Part shown: positions 45,586 through 57,790 of the stretch, piece by piece
Layout: each line of letters starts with the position of its first letter
Position numbering within the stretch: the first letter of the stretch is position 1
Assembly: GCA_964017065.1 (NCBI GenBank)
Contig: OZ024789.1
Location: forward strand, 216,843-280,842
Source: Haliclona indistincta
Lineage: Eukaryota; Porifera; Demospongiae; Haplosclerida; Chalinidae
Reading direction: 5' to 3'
DNA length: 64,000 bases
Notes under the pieces: generated by a model
Database searches by the model: none
Told to the model about the DNA's origin: nothing
The model's input: the letters and a program-made list of their open reading frames with translations, nothing else
Position numbers and translations under genes: made by a program

Positions 45586-46159
45586 CATAGATATTATATT
45601 GCCTACGGATTGGGATTGGACACTGGGCATTTCCGTGTACACTCCGCGTTGGACCGGAAGTGAATTTTGCCCTTGGATACAGCATGGTTCTGCATGGTTA
45701 CAGTATTACTTAATACAAAAACTGCCCGAATCAAAGGCGTTTTGCGACGAGATAACGCTTTGTCTGCATACAGATTATAGCCTAAACCATATTCGAATCA
45801 TCGAACAGTAGCTCCGAGGTATTGAATTTATTCGGATATTTGTCATGTTGCATCCAGAAGTACACAAAAAAGGTCACTAACAAGTACGAATTCTGCACTG
45901 CAGTATCGCCCTAAGCGCTGAAAAACATGCCTACACCACAGTGATCTACGTGAATAACAATTATAAAGCAACAGCGCACACTAAAAACAGTTAGTATTTG
46001 CAGTAGAGGTACACAAAGTTCACGACTTTCTGCTCGCTAAATGTATTGCAGCATTTGGGTCAAGCGCAGCGCGGAGTGCACGCACCAAAAATGTATTGTT
46101 ACTATGCGCTCACGTGAGCTAGTGTCCAATCCCAGTCCGTAGGCAATATAATATCTATG
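45586..46159. mobile_element. 574-bp MITE with 7-bp duplication and visible empty site
   Basis: Inverted ends of about 38 bp (CATAGATATTATATTGCCTA, one mismatch) flanked by ATGTGCT (45579-45585, 46160-46166). The surrounding repeat without the insertion is present at 43490-43580, proving insertion. Confidence 0.85.
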
Positions 46160-46615
46160 ATGTGCTAAACTCCAAGTTGGCCACTCCCACTTCGGAACTG
46201 AAGCCAATTAAGTGTTGCGGCCTCGTCATTTTTCAGCTGATTTTGGTCTTCGTCTAGCCATGGTGAATGATACAAAAACCTGGTAGTGTCCAGGTGAGCA
46301 AACAGGACAGTTTAAACCATAGTCAATGCAAAGTGTGCATTTCTGGGCATCCTGAAGCCACAAAAATGCAAAAAATCGCTGTGCCGCTTGGCGCCTTTTG
46401 GTTCCGCTCTACGGGATACAAACCTTCGGTCACAGTAATGTTTTAGTTGAATAAGCGCGAGAAACAATTTTTTTTGTGGAAAATTCCCATTCTACACTTT
46501 TTGGCTTAATTTGAGATTTCTGAGGCACTCTACACACTATTTATGATGTCCAATGTGGGTGGTACTAATTATGACGCCTACAGGCATCATTAGGGGTTAA
46601 AGGGTTAAATCATGA

Positions 46616-47079
46616 TAACTTTTGCTCGTGTTATGCTTGCCAGAGTGGTGCGTGGGCGTACACGATCGCTCGGTTGGCGGCCTTAGAAGCTGAGGATCGG
46701 CTAATCCATGCATAGTCCCATGACCATGTAACAAAGCTCTGTATCGAATAATAGCTAGATAGAATGTTGTCTGTAGACTGAGCCGTCACAAACCACCCCA
46801 TTTTTTAGCGATGAGCTACAAGCGTTGATTCTTATTCGTAGCGCTGCATATTTTACATACAGTAAGTATACAATAGTACAAATGCGTAGCGTAAGTTTCT
46901 TCTTCTGACCTGTACAGAAAGTAAAGAAATACGGTTAGCAAAAAGTCATTCGCTAATGATATTCATGCGCACCCGCCACCTTAATGGAACGTGTGATAGA
47001 GCCAAGGGGTAGTTGCTCGTATTCGACGTAGAACGGATAACTCAGTGAAATGGAGCAAAATTGGTAACTGATTTTACAC
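46616..47079. other. Spacer, no gene seen
   Basis: CCGCCACCTTAATGG near 46972 resembles the right end of the TTAA-element family; otherwise no structure recognised. Confidence 0.4.
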
Positions 47080-48912
47080 AAGTAAAGTAAAAAAGTTTTA
47101 ATTAAAAAAACTAAAAAGTGTAGGGATGACGCTTGCAAAAGTAAAGGAACAAGATGGGATGATGCTTGCAAAAGTAAAGGAACAAGATGGGATGATGCTT
47201 GCAAAAGTAAAGGAACAAGATGGGATGATGCTTGCAAAAGTAAAGGAACAAGATGGGATGATGCTTGCAAAAGTAAAGGAACAAGATGGGAAGATGCTTG
47301 CAAAAGTGGAGTATGTAAAAGTCCCAAGTATCCCTACATCAGCGGCTTGCTGCGATGGCATGCAACTGACAAATGCAGAATCCTCTTCCTATACCTTTTA
47401 CAACCGTCAATTACTTAACAAGTAAAGTAAAAAAGTTTTAATAAAAAAAACTAAAAAGTGTAGGGATGACTCTTGCAAAAGTAAAGGAACAAGATGGAAT
47501 AATGCTTGCAAATGTAAAAGTCCCAAGTATCCCTACATCAGCGGCTTGCTGCGATGACGTTCAACTGACAAAATTGATGCGGAATCCTCTTCCTACACCT
47601 TTTACAACCGTCAATTACTTCATCGGACTGCGTCCTCCAAATACAGCTACCTGCAGCTTATTTACAACTGTCAACTACTTCATCGGACTGCGTCCTCCAA
47701 ACACAGATACCTCTAGTTATTTACAACTGTCAACTACTACATCGGACTGCGTCCTCCTAAAATAGATACCTCTATATTTATTTACAACAGTCAATTACTT
47801 CATCGGACTGCGTCCTCCTTCAAGCCGCTGATGTAGGGATACTTGGGGCTTTTACATTTGCAAGCATTATTCCATCTTGTTCCTTTACTTTTGCAAGCAT
47901 CATCCCATCTTGTTCCTTTACTATTGCAAGCATTATCCCATCTTGTTCCTTTACTTTTGCAAGACTCATCCCTACACTTTTTAGTTATTTTTATTAAAAC
48001 TTTTTTACTTTACTTGTTCCAGTTACTTTTTTGATCACTATCAGTTTAAAATTATCAGCTGTATTCTATGCTACCTGTTATTTCATTTTTACAACTCTGT
48101 GAGCAGCAGTTACTAGCTAGTAGATGAGAAGGTGCATAGCCTCTATAGTCAGAGAGTCAAGGAACATGGAATGTTATTATCGGCAATCACGAAAAGGTTA
48201 GAGAGGTTGAGTTGACAACATGACATTTCCTAGCACTGTAATGGATGAAAAAGAGACTAACGCTGACAACTCAGTGGAACACTATGGTGATCATGGCTGG
48301 AAGACTAGTCCGCCTGGATAGAGGATTCGAGTAGACACGCCTAGTAGAGCCTTGTTGATGTCGATATCACGATCACAGAGGCTTATAGCCATTTACAATG
48401 ACCAACGTCCAATTGTCAATAGCACAGGGGTCCTATAGGTACAGCTCACGCCACGTAGTGTAAGAAACCTAGTCGATCGGGTAGCATCACCGTCGTCCGC
48501 TTCGCGCCGACGAAGAAGAAGAAGAAGAAGATGAACAATTCGCGTGGGCGGCAATTTTGTTTTACTACTTTAGAAACGTCTGCCAGCTTCGCCAAAGGTA
48601 TTTCCATGCTCAGAACAACCGTCTGATCAATCCTAGATGTCTAGAATCTCGATAAACGCTAAAACAGCGAAGATCTGCAACTTGCTCCCTGAGAGTCGCC
48701 ATCTTGATTTTCGTCGTCAAGCAAGCAATCCTGGCAACTTTCATAGACTTCCTACAAGCACTTACACTTCAGATTCCCTCAGAGATAGTTAAAATGCAGT
48801 AGAAATGTATAACAGAAGAGATATGCGCGAAAACTAATTTTCACACATGAGTAGCCGCCATCTTAATTCGAGGTCATCCCTACATATCATTGCCTATCGG
48901 CAATGATCATAT
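47080..48912. mobile_element. Foldback element, copy 2, plus co-duplicated flank
   Basis: Same organisation as 28689-30660: left arm with six 33-bp units (47120-47320), centre with repeats of the CATCGGACTGCGTCCTCC block, right arm 47820-48016, then the shared flank to CATATCATTGCC. A second partial left arm (47419-47510) is inserted internally. Confidence 0.8.
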
Positions 48913-49193
48913 TCATGACTTTAGCAAGTATCTTTATTTTCTAACCATGGGTATTTGTACAGACGGACTTGCCGAGTGCAGTTTGGTTGTCTATCGATAG
49001 TCTTCGACCATACCAAGTTTCAGCCGCGCAGTGTTAGCCGTAGCAGAAAGACGAGCTCGCCCGGTGGCGACCAAGAACGATCGCTCGGGGAGATTTTTCT
49101 TAAGTTGTGTGAAGCATACGAAGCTGAAACTTCTCCAGGAAGCTCTCCTGCCATCTGAGCAGAATCCGTTGCATGTATTTGCCGAGCGATGCG

Positions 49194-49297
49194 TGTTTGG
49201 GACAATTTTACTATAATTCTAATTATACAAAAAAAGAAATTTCAGAATCCCTCATGGTGCATGTTGTATCCACACGAATCGGGAGAAGGCGCTAACA
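49194..49297 (+). repeat. 5' LTR-like direct repeat (104 bp)
   Basis: Starts TGTTTGGGACAATTTTACTA and ends GCTAACA; near-identical to 57791-57895. TG...CA ends fit an LTR, but it is very short. The flanks ATGCG (left) and ATGCT (right) may be a mutated 5-bp duplication. Confidence 0.65.
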
Positions 49298-49300
49298 TAA

Positions 49301-49320
49301 TGGTCCACCGAGCCGGATTC
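49301..49320 (+). promoter_or_regulatory. Probable tRNA primer-binding site
   Basis: TGGTCCACCGAGCCGGATTC starts 3 bp after the LTR. It begins with TGG (complement of CCA) and ends in ATTC like the complement of a tRNA T-loop. The tRNA identity was not determined. Confidence 0.6.
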
Positions 49321-49359
49321 TAAAGTGAGTCACATCCATAGTTTTCTCTGTCTATAATC

Positions 49360-51205
49360 ATGGCTGAGGAAGCTTTAAGAAGCCATCGTCGACATCGTAG
49401 CGTTGCCTGTCACACTATTACTAATGTATCAGCAAAGGTATCCGAGATTGGAAAGAACAAAGAACGTACGACTACAACTTTGGCATCTCTTATACGTGAA
49501 CTAGAACAATTGAAAGAGGCCACGGCAGACTTCAAGACCAATCATCTGTCAATAGTAGATTTGGTAGATGACACTGAGCTCGTTACAGAACAAGCCGAGC
49601 TAGACAAGCACCATGAATGGACTGCTCGACTGACTTCACAAATTCATCAGCTTATTGCCGAATGTGAAGAATACACCGTGACCTTGTCTGCTGCAACGTC
49701 CTCCCAAACTTGTCTCGACCGACAGTTATCCAGGCGCCTGACACAGTGGCGTATCTAGGGGGGGATGCTCAGGGTGCTCCAGCACCCCCCTTGAACTAGA
49801 CTTATTAATATTCATAAAGTAGCAGGCTACTGGCTAACCTAACCTCAGGCTCTAAGCTCTATAGCTTCATCGAAGAATCCATGATGATCGAGTGCCGTAC
49901 AGTTCTAAATAACGCACACTGTACCAATTACACGCAAATTAAGCAAAAATTAATCGATCATGAATAATTAATTAGCAAAATTTTTCGGTCGCGCTTTGCG
50001 CGCCCATATTCAGCACCTCCTTCTGCCGAATCCTAGATACGCCACTGCCTGACATACCTGAAAAAGAAAATTGAAGAGCTTGCCACAGCTGTGGATGCTG
50101 CTCTAGCAACTCCTGATGTCGACACTTGTCTTTTGTCGCAATACGAGAGTCAATTGAATGACGAAAAAACTGAGATCAACTGCGTGTCAAGAGAAATACT
50201 AGCACTAGAAACCGAAGACCCCGCTCTAACAGGTCAAGAATCCGACCTCCAAAAACACACTTCGAGATCGCTCTGAAGATACGCCACACTCTGCAAGATC
50301 AGGCCAAGAGCTCCGGCTCTCCTGACGGTAGTGTCAAACTACCTCAATTAGATGTTCCAACGTTTGATGGCAACTTCGTTCATTGGCAATCATTCTGGGA
50401 ACAATTCTCTATCTCTGTACACTCTCATAAACGTCTCACCGAAGCTGAGAAGCTAGCATATCTGAAATAAGCTCTGAAAGGTGGAAATGCTCGTCATGTT
50501 GTGGAAGGATTATCCAACTCGGGTGATGACTACAAGGAGGCGATCGACTGCTTGCGAAAGCGTTATGATCGTCCAAGGCTAATACATCAAGCACATGTTC
50601 GTGCCATACTCGAGGCTCCTGCGCTCAAAGAGGGGAATGGCAAAGAACTGAGACGGCTCCACGACATCATCAACCAACATCTTCGTGCCCTCAAAGCTAT
50701 GGATTGCAAGCCGTCTGGGCAATTCATCACGTCCGCTCTTGAGTTGAAATTAGATGACAACACAATATTCGAATGGCAAAAGTACAGTCAAAGTTCCACT
50801 TCTGTCCCTCACTACTCTGATTTCCTAACCTTTCTCAATCTTCGAGTAGAAGCAACTGCAACTATCAAGAATCGGCCAAGTGCACCGAATAAGACTCCTT
50901 CCTTTCCAGTCAACGTCCAGACGCCACATCCTACTCCAAATCCTTCCCCAAGCAATGCCAAAGAAGCCTGTGTGGTGTGCAAATCCACGACGCATCAAAT
51001 ACACTCATGTCCTAAATTCAAGGGATTATCTCATGAGCAAATGATCGGATTGGTGAAGTCGAATGGACTGTGCATAAACTGTCTCAGAACAGGACACATT
51101 GGAAAGCATTGCAGCTCTGTACACAGGTGCCATGTATGCCAGAGACGTCATCACACGCTGTTGCATTCTGAGACAAAATCTTCTCAAACCCCCCAATCCA
51201 ACTGA
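49360..51205 (+). pseudogene. BEL/Pao gag
   Basis: Frame 49360-49743 (coiled-coil Glu/Lys-rich N-terminus) is interrupted by a MITE and resumes at 50055. The capsid-like part contains LDVPTFDGNFVHWQSFW and an in-frame TAA near 50468. 50501-51205 ends with three Cys/His knuckles (CVVCKSTTHQIHSC, CINCLRTGHIGKHC, CHVCQRRHH). Breaks make it non-functional. Confidence 0.85.
49744..50047. mobile_element. 304-bp MITE in gag, CAGTGGCGTATCTAGG ends
   Basis: 16-bp perfect inverted ends CAGTGGCGTATCTAGG, and 7-bp CCTGACA duplication (49737-49743, 50048-50054). A hAT-like end sequence; superfamily tentative. Confidence 0.88.
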
Positions 51206-51327
51206 TGGCTCCCCAGCTGTTCCGGCAGCCAGTTCTTTACCGACTGTTCTATCACACACCGCTCAATCTGCGCTCAAATCAAGTCAGATCTTGCTGATGA
51301 CAGCCTGAGTTCTTGTAACTACCAACC

Positions 51328-51797
51328 ATGGCACTACAATACAAGCTAGAGCTCTTCTTGATTCTGGGTCTTCAACCTCCTTTGTCTCAAAGCGTCTTGA
51401 GCATCTCTTGCAGATCCCTCACGTTCAACGTGCAGCTCAGATCACTGGCATTGGTGGAATTTCAGGTCAGAGCAATATGCAATCTATTGTGCAATTTCAG
51501 ATCTCGTCCATATGGTCAATGAACAAGATGATCAATGTCGAAGCTATTGTCCTACCGAAGGTCACGTGTGATCTCCCTATCCATCCAATTCAAGTAGACC
51601 AATCATGGACTCACCTCAAGGGCATTCAGTTTGCAGATCCTGACTTCGCCACTCCCGGAAGCATTGACATTCTGCTTGGTGTAGACATATTCAGTTCCGT
51701 GTTACTACACGGCCGGCGGTCCGGAGCTACTGGTTCTCCTATTGCTATGGAAACCTCATTCGGATGGGTAATGGCTGGATCAATGCAAGGTGATTAA
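51328..51797 (+). pseudogene. BEL/Pao aspartic protease region
   Basis: Catalytic motif LLDSGSSTSF with Asp codon at 51360, then ITGIGG. The frame ends at TAA 51795-51797, and the next reading frame is reached only after further stops near 52033. Confidence 0.75.
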
Positions 51798-52026
51798 GCA
51801 CGACTTTCCGAACCAACACACTATGTCGTAGTACATCATAGTGCAGTCGTCACAACTGATGAACTTCTTCTTAAGTTCTGGGAAATTGAAGAAATTCCTC
51901 CTGAAGACACACCCATGTCATGTGAAGAAAGGTTCGTCCTCAAACACTTCCACAAGAATCACAAGCGAGATGAGACAGGCAGATTCATAGCTCCATTACC
52001 CAAGGAGTCAGAAGTAACACGTCTCG

Positions 52027-53979
52027 GTGCATGAGTCAAGACCTCCAGCACTCAGACGATTTGTCTCTTTAGAACGCTCTCTCAAGGCTAAGGGACAACT
52101 CCAAAGCTTCAACAATGTCATGGAAGAGTACCTGACGTTAAATCATGCTGAGATAGTACCTGATCAAGACTTAAAGAAATCATGTGAAAAGGTGTTCTAT
52201 CTGCCGATACAAGTCGTTGTCAAGGAATCAAGTAGCACAACAAAGGTGCGTGTGGTGTTCGATGCGTCTTCCAAATCCACATCTGGAACATCCCTTAATG
52301 ATCAGCTGATGACAGGTCCTACTGTGCACTCATCTCTAGTTGACGTACTCCTGCGTTTTCGTCACCACAGAATAGCTTTGACAACTGACGTTAGCAAAAT
52401 GTACCGAGCAATATTGCTACACCCAGACGATCGCGACCTACACCGTTTTGTGTGGAGAAGAGAATGCAGTCAACCACTTCAAGACTATAGAATGACTCGG
52501 CTAACATTTGGTGTTACATCCTCGTCATTTGCAGCAAACATGGCCGTAAAACAAAATGCAATAGAGCTGGCAACGAAGTTCCCGCTTGCATCTCAAGCCA
52601 TCCATAAGTCGTTCTATGTAGATGATGGTCTTGTCGGAGCAGACTCGGTTGAAGAAGCCATCCAAATTCAACAACAACTCCATGATCTGTTTCGTGCCGG
52701 AGGATTCACACTCCATAAATGGAAGAGCAGCGATCAGAAAGCACTGGAATGTGTGCCAGTCAATTTGCTAGATCCGGTGCACGCCCAAGCTATACCAGAT
52801 CCGGACAGGTTTGCCAAGGCACTCGGCGTAGAATGGAATGCGTCGGTGGACTGCTTTCGACTATCGGCTTCTGAATTCCCTTCTCTAGAAGTGCTTACCA
52901 AGAGTGCACTTGTCTCAGATGTGGCTAAAACATACAACATACTAGGCTGGTTTGCTCCTTCAATTATCTATGTGAAGATATTGCTACAACGCCTATGGGA
53001 AAGAGGAATAGCATGGGATGAACCAGTACCAGAAGACATCCGAGACTCGTGGGAGAAGTGGAAGAGAGAACTACCTGTCTTGACAAAGAAATTCATATCA
53101 CGATGCTACTATCCGAAAGGTATTAAAATTGTCTCAACGCAGTTACATGGATTCAGCGATGCGTCAGAAGTAGCATACTCAGGTGTGATATACCTTCGCA
53201 TGGTAGACACGACAGGAAGAACACACGTCTCGCTCGTACAATCCAAGACCAAGGTAGCACCTTTAAAACGCCTCACAATACCACGATTAGAACTGTCCGG
53301 AGCCAATCTAGTAGCCAAAATTCTCAATCATTCTCAAAAGGTACTCAACATAACACCTACTCAAGTATTCGCCTGGACTGATAGTATGGTAGTTCTCTGC
53401 TGGCTCAAAGGAAACCCTAGACGATTCAAAACGTTTGTTGGAAATCGTGTTTCAAATGTGATTGATCTTGTACCGTCTGAGCGATGGCGGCATGTTCGCA
53501 GTGGCGACAACCCAGCCGATCCAGCATCACGAGGACTATTACCATCCGAACTAATGGAATGCCAACTGTGGTGGAAGGGACCTGAGTGGCTCAGCAAGAG
53601 TGAAGCAGAGTGGCCTGAGATGCCGGCAATGACTCCAAACCCAGAACCATCAGAGGTAAGAGTGATCTCTCTCCCCGTGATTGTTTCCTCTCAGACAGCA
53701 TTGCCAATTGTCGATGATTATTCAAGTTTCACTCAACTGAAACGTGTTACAGCGTGGATCAAGCGTTTTATACACAATTGCCGACAATCAAGAGATGATC
53801 GCACCAAAGGATACCTGACTGTCAAAGAGCTTGGAGCAGCAGAGAACTACTGGATTGCAGTAGCACAGTCATCTTCATTTCCAAAGAAAATTATGTTGGT
53901 GAGGAAGAACGTAGTAGTAAAAGGACGTTTGGCTCCTCTGTGTCCATTCATCGATGGTCAAGGCCTACTTTGTGTTTGA
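52027..53979 (+). pseudogene. BEL/Pao reverse transcriptase and RNase H
   Basis: 650-codon frame with RT motifs (VRVVFDASSK, ALTTDVSKMYRAI, LTFGVTSSSF, SFYVDDGLVGADS near 52614) and RNase H (LHGFSDASEVAYSGVIYL, IPRLELSGA, FAWTDSMVVLCWL, HVRSGDNPADPASRG). It ends at an in-frame TGA (53977-53979); the integrase continues in the same frame afterwards, so the stop is a single nonsense mutation. The N-terminal edge is a frameshift. Confidence 0.9.
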
Positions 53980-55461
53980 GGAAGAACCGATCACTCCAAG
54001 ATCAATGCAATCAGTCGTCAGCTGGTAATCCTTCCCAAAGACCACACTGTGACCAAGTTACTAATACGATCTGAACACTTGAGACTGTTACATGCAGGTC
54101 CTACCCTAGTAATGGCCTCGTTGAGTCGTCGTTTTCACATTGTTGGTGCTTGCAGGGCAATCAGGCCAATAACGCGCAAATGTGTCATCTGCCATAGAGT
54201 ATATGCAAGAACTCAACAACAACTACTCGGTCAGCTACCTGCAGATCGGCTCATCCCAGGACCTGTCTTCCAACACACTGGAGTAGACTACGCCGGTCCT
54301 TTACTGATCAAGCTAGGAGCAACGCGCCAACCTGTTCTGGTGAAAGCATATGTAAGTGTATTCGTGTCATTTTCAGTTAAGGCCATACACTTGGAAGTCG
54401 TATCAGACTTGACAACTGATGCATTTATCGCCGCTCTGAGACGATTCATCGCTCGAAGAGGGAAACCATCTGTCATCTGGAGCGACCATGGCACAAACTT
54501 CACTGGAGCTGACCGAGAATTGAAGTCACTGTTTGAATTTCTACGTCGGCAGCAGACAAGGTATCATTTCTCAATTCTGCACTGCACAAGACATAGAATG
54601 GAAGTTTATTCCAGAGAAAGCTCTGTGGGAGGCGGCAGTCAAAAGTATAAAACTTCACTTGAAGAAAATCGTTGGTGGAACTAAACTAAATTTCGAAGAG
54701 CTCACAACTGTCCTCTCACAGATCGAGGCATGCCTCAACTCTCGACCGCTAGCAATTGCTGACCCTGATGATGGTGTGGAGCCTCTTACCCCGGGACATT
54801 TCCTGATAGGACAGCCTCTCGAAGCCTTACCAGATTCGTCGTCAGCGTACCAGCCTATTTCAAGTTTGCGTCGCTGGCAACTTTGTCAAGCACTCGTACG
54901 TCAATTCTGGGAACGGTGGTCAACTGATTACTTAACTCAACTGTCTAAGTTCAGTAAGTGGAGACGTCCATCGAAGAATATTCAAGTAAATGATGTTGTA
55001 TGCATCAGTGTTCTCGCTAGGATTTGATAACCAAGTGGTGCAAACCAAACAAAATTACATAGTGTCAATTCATTCAATGTGAATATCATTAACACCTACA
55101 TGTGCTGTGGTTTGGAGGTCAAAACAGTTAGTATGAATCAACCATTATTGCTCTTGATCAGACAAAATAATAAATTACCAAAATCTGATAACCATCACTG
55201 GGATTGAAGTAAAAATTGTGAAGACCAAGTGGTGCAATGTATCAACCAAGTGGTGCAGCACCACCAGAAAAAAGCCTAGAGAGAACACTGGTATGCATAA
55301 AGGAGGACAACATGGTTCCTACACAGTGGCCACTTGCACGAGTAACTGCAGTTTACCCTGGTGCTGACGGGCGTGTCCGAGTTGCTGATGTGAAGACAGA
55401 GAAAGAGAACTACAAAAGACCTGTGACAAATTTAGTCCTGATATTGCCGATTTCAGATTGA
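53980..55461 (+). pseudogene. BEL/Pao integrase
   Basis: Zn-binding H-H-C-C (HLRLLHAG...CVICH near 54070-54190) and the catalytic core with Asp in HTGVDYAGPL, Asp in VIWSDHGTNF, and Glu in EKALWEAAVK. The Glu lies in a second frame because of a frameshift near 54560. The C-terminal part is cut by a hAT MITE at 55006-55290 and resumes to TGA at about 55459. Confidence 0.88.
55006..55290. mobile_element. 285-bp hAT-type MITE in integrase
   Basis: Ends CAGTGTTCTC/GAGAACACTG (extended CTAGG similarity) with perfect 8-bp duplication GTATGCAT (54998-55005, 55291-55298). The 8-bp duplication is the hAT hallmark. Confidence 0.92.
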
Positions 55462-55477
55462 CATTTCAAGCCTGATA

Positions 55478-56985
55478 CAGTGCTTCCAGTCTAGACATTC
55501 CAAAATTGCACATTTCACTAACATGAAATGTTTTTACTCATAAAAACTAAACGATAGGTTTTATAGCAGTCAAACTTGGTGAGAAGGCTGATACATCCTT
55601 CTAGAGTAAGTGTGCTTAGTCTAAACTGCAAGCCTTACTTGATCTCAAAGATACAAATGGCGAAGTGGCAGTTGTCGGAAACACCCAATTAGCTTTTATT
55701 TTTAGTCCATAAAATCTGTAAGAAGCTTAGTTAAGGAAAAATCTTCGGTGTGCAGGCGAACAACTAGTTCATCTACCAAATACTCTAGAGCCAATGCTTA
55801 ACTATCACGCAAACTAAAGTTCGGTCCAAAACAAACTCAAAAATCAACAAAAAATCAAAGTCAGAAAGTTTTTAGACTCAAAAATCTGCAATTTTGCGAG
55901 TTAAGAAAAAGCGCTCCACAGGCAAGTAGCCTTATGCCTTAGCTAATCACAGCTCTTCGCTCGTGGCTGTAACTTACACCGTCGGCGAATACGAGGTGCT
56001 GGTAGCAGCAGCACTCGCCCGCTCTGTTCGTCTTCGTCTTAGTTTACGATGTATCAATGACGTTTTCCAAGTTGATGACCGTACATTCCCGCATATTCTA
56101 TCGGATATGCAGATAAATTGACGTCNNNNNNNNNNNNNNNNNNNNNNNNNNNNNNNNNNNNNNNNNNNNNNNNNNNNNNNNNNNNNNNNNNNNNNNNNNN
56201 NNNNNNNNNNNNNNNNNNNNNNNNNNNNNNNNNNNNNNNNNNNNNNNNNNNNNNNNNNNNNNNNNNNNNNNNNNNNNNNNNNNNNNNNNNNNNNNNNNNN
56301 NNNNNNNNNNNNNNNNNNNNNNNNNTCCAAGTTGATGACCGTACATTCCCGCATATTCTATCGGATATGCAGATAAATTGACGTCATCAATCTGGCAACA
56401 GTCATTGGCACGTCATAACTAAGACGAAGACGAACAGAGCGGGCGAGTGCTGCTGCTACCAGCACCTCGTATTCGCCGACGGTGTAAGTTATAGCCACGA
56501 GCGAAGGACTGTGATTAGCTAAGGCATAAGGCTACTTGCCTGCGCAGCGCTTTTTCTTAACTCGCAAAGTTGCAGATTTTTGAGTCTAAAAACTTTCTGA
56601 CTTTGATTTATTGTTCATTTTTGGGTTTTTTTTTTGGACCGAACTTCAGTTTGCGTGATAGTTAAGCATTGGCTCTAGAGTATTTGGTTGATGAACTAGT
56701 TGTTCGCCTGCACACCGAAGATTTTTCCTTAACTAAGCTTCTTACAGATTTTATGGTCTAAAAATAAAAGCTAATTGGGTGTTTCCGACAACTGCCACTT
56801 CGCCATTTGTATCTTTGAGATCAAGTAAGGCTTGCAGTTTAGACTAAGCACACTTACTCTAGAAGGATGTATCAGCCTTCTCACCAAGTTTGACTGCTAT
56901 AAAACCTATCGTTTAGTTTTTATGAGTAAAAACATTTCATGTTAGTGAAATGTGCAATTTTGGAATGTCTAGACTGGAAGCACTG
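55478..56985. mobile_element. 1.25-kb-type foldback element (copy 2), with gap
   Basis: Same CAGTGCTTCCAGTCTAGACA ends and arms as 18191-19436, flanked by TA (55476-55477, 56986-56987). An N gap lies at its palindromic centre, and sequence beside the gap is repeated on both sides, so the true centre is unresolved. Confidence 0.9.
56126..56325. other. Assembly gap (200 N)
   Basis: Located at the centre of a long palindrome. TCCAAGTTGATGACCGTACA occurs on both sides, suggesting the gap is a collapsed or duplicated palindrome rather than missing unique sequence. Confidence 0.99.
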
Positions 56986-57008
56986 TACTTGCTCATGAAC
57001 TACTTTAA

Positions 57009-57716
57009 GGTGGCGGTATACCCGTTTTTATGAATATTAATGAGCGACTTTCTTTTATCTGCAGCTCGTGACAGAGCAACGCTAGCAGCGTGAAACTCGC
57101 TCTGATGCATCAATGAGTGTGTCTCAATGTATAATGCAGCTTGAAACGTTGCACAATATTCTACACCAAGGAATAATGTAGGAACAATCGACATCGTACG
57201 GATACGCATTTTTCTAGCCAAAAATCTCTCCTGACTAACCGTGCAGCAAAGGTTACCAGCTGAAATTCGACTCTTATAAACCATTTATAGGTGCAGACGA
57301 AGAGTTTTCTGCATTTACTTTTTCTGATTTTAAGAAAAACACTTTTACATTCTAAATCATGGCTGATTTTGCAGTTACGTCGATGCATAGAACAGCTACG
57401 TTCAGCGTGGGTCAACAAAACTCTTCGTCTGCACCTATAAATGGTTTATAAGAGTCGAATTACAGCTGGTAACCTTTGCTGCACGGTTAGTCAGGAGAGA
57501 TTTTTGGCTAGAAAAATGCGTATCCGTACGATGTCGATTGTTCCTACATTATTCCTTGGTGTAGAATATTGTGCAACGTTTCAAGCTGCATTATACGTTG
57601 AGACACACTCATTGATGCATCAGAGCGAGTTTCACGCTGCTAGCGTTGCTCTGTCACGAGCTACAGATAAAAGAAAGTCGCTCATTAATATTCATAAAAA
57701 CGGGTATACCGCCACC
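57009..57716. mobile_element. TTAA-flanked palindromic element
   Basis: Arms 57009-57313 and 57412-57716 are almost perfect inverted repeats beginning GGTGGCGGTATACCCGTTTT; TTAA lies at 57005-57008 and 57717-57720. The paired open frames on opposite strands are the same arm read twice, not genes. Confidence 0.88.
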
Positions 57717-57790
57717 TTAACTGTGTCGTATATATCACATTCATCATTGTATCACATTGATTTAAGTCCGTTCGGTCTTGGCCGGCGGAA

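Noticed and set aside
47120..47320. CRISPR-like array of 33-bp repeats
   Set aside because: Repeats are contiguous without unique spacers and lie in eukaryotic foldback arms.
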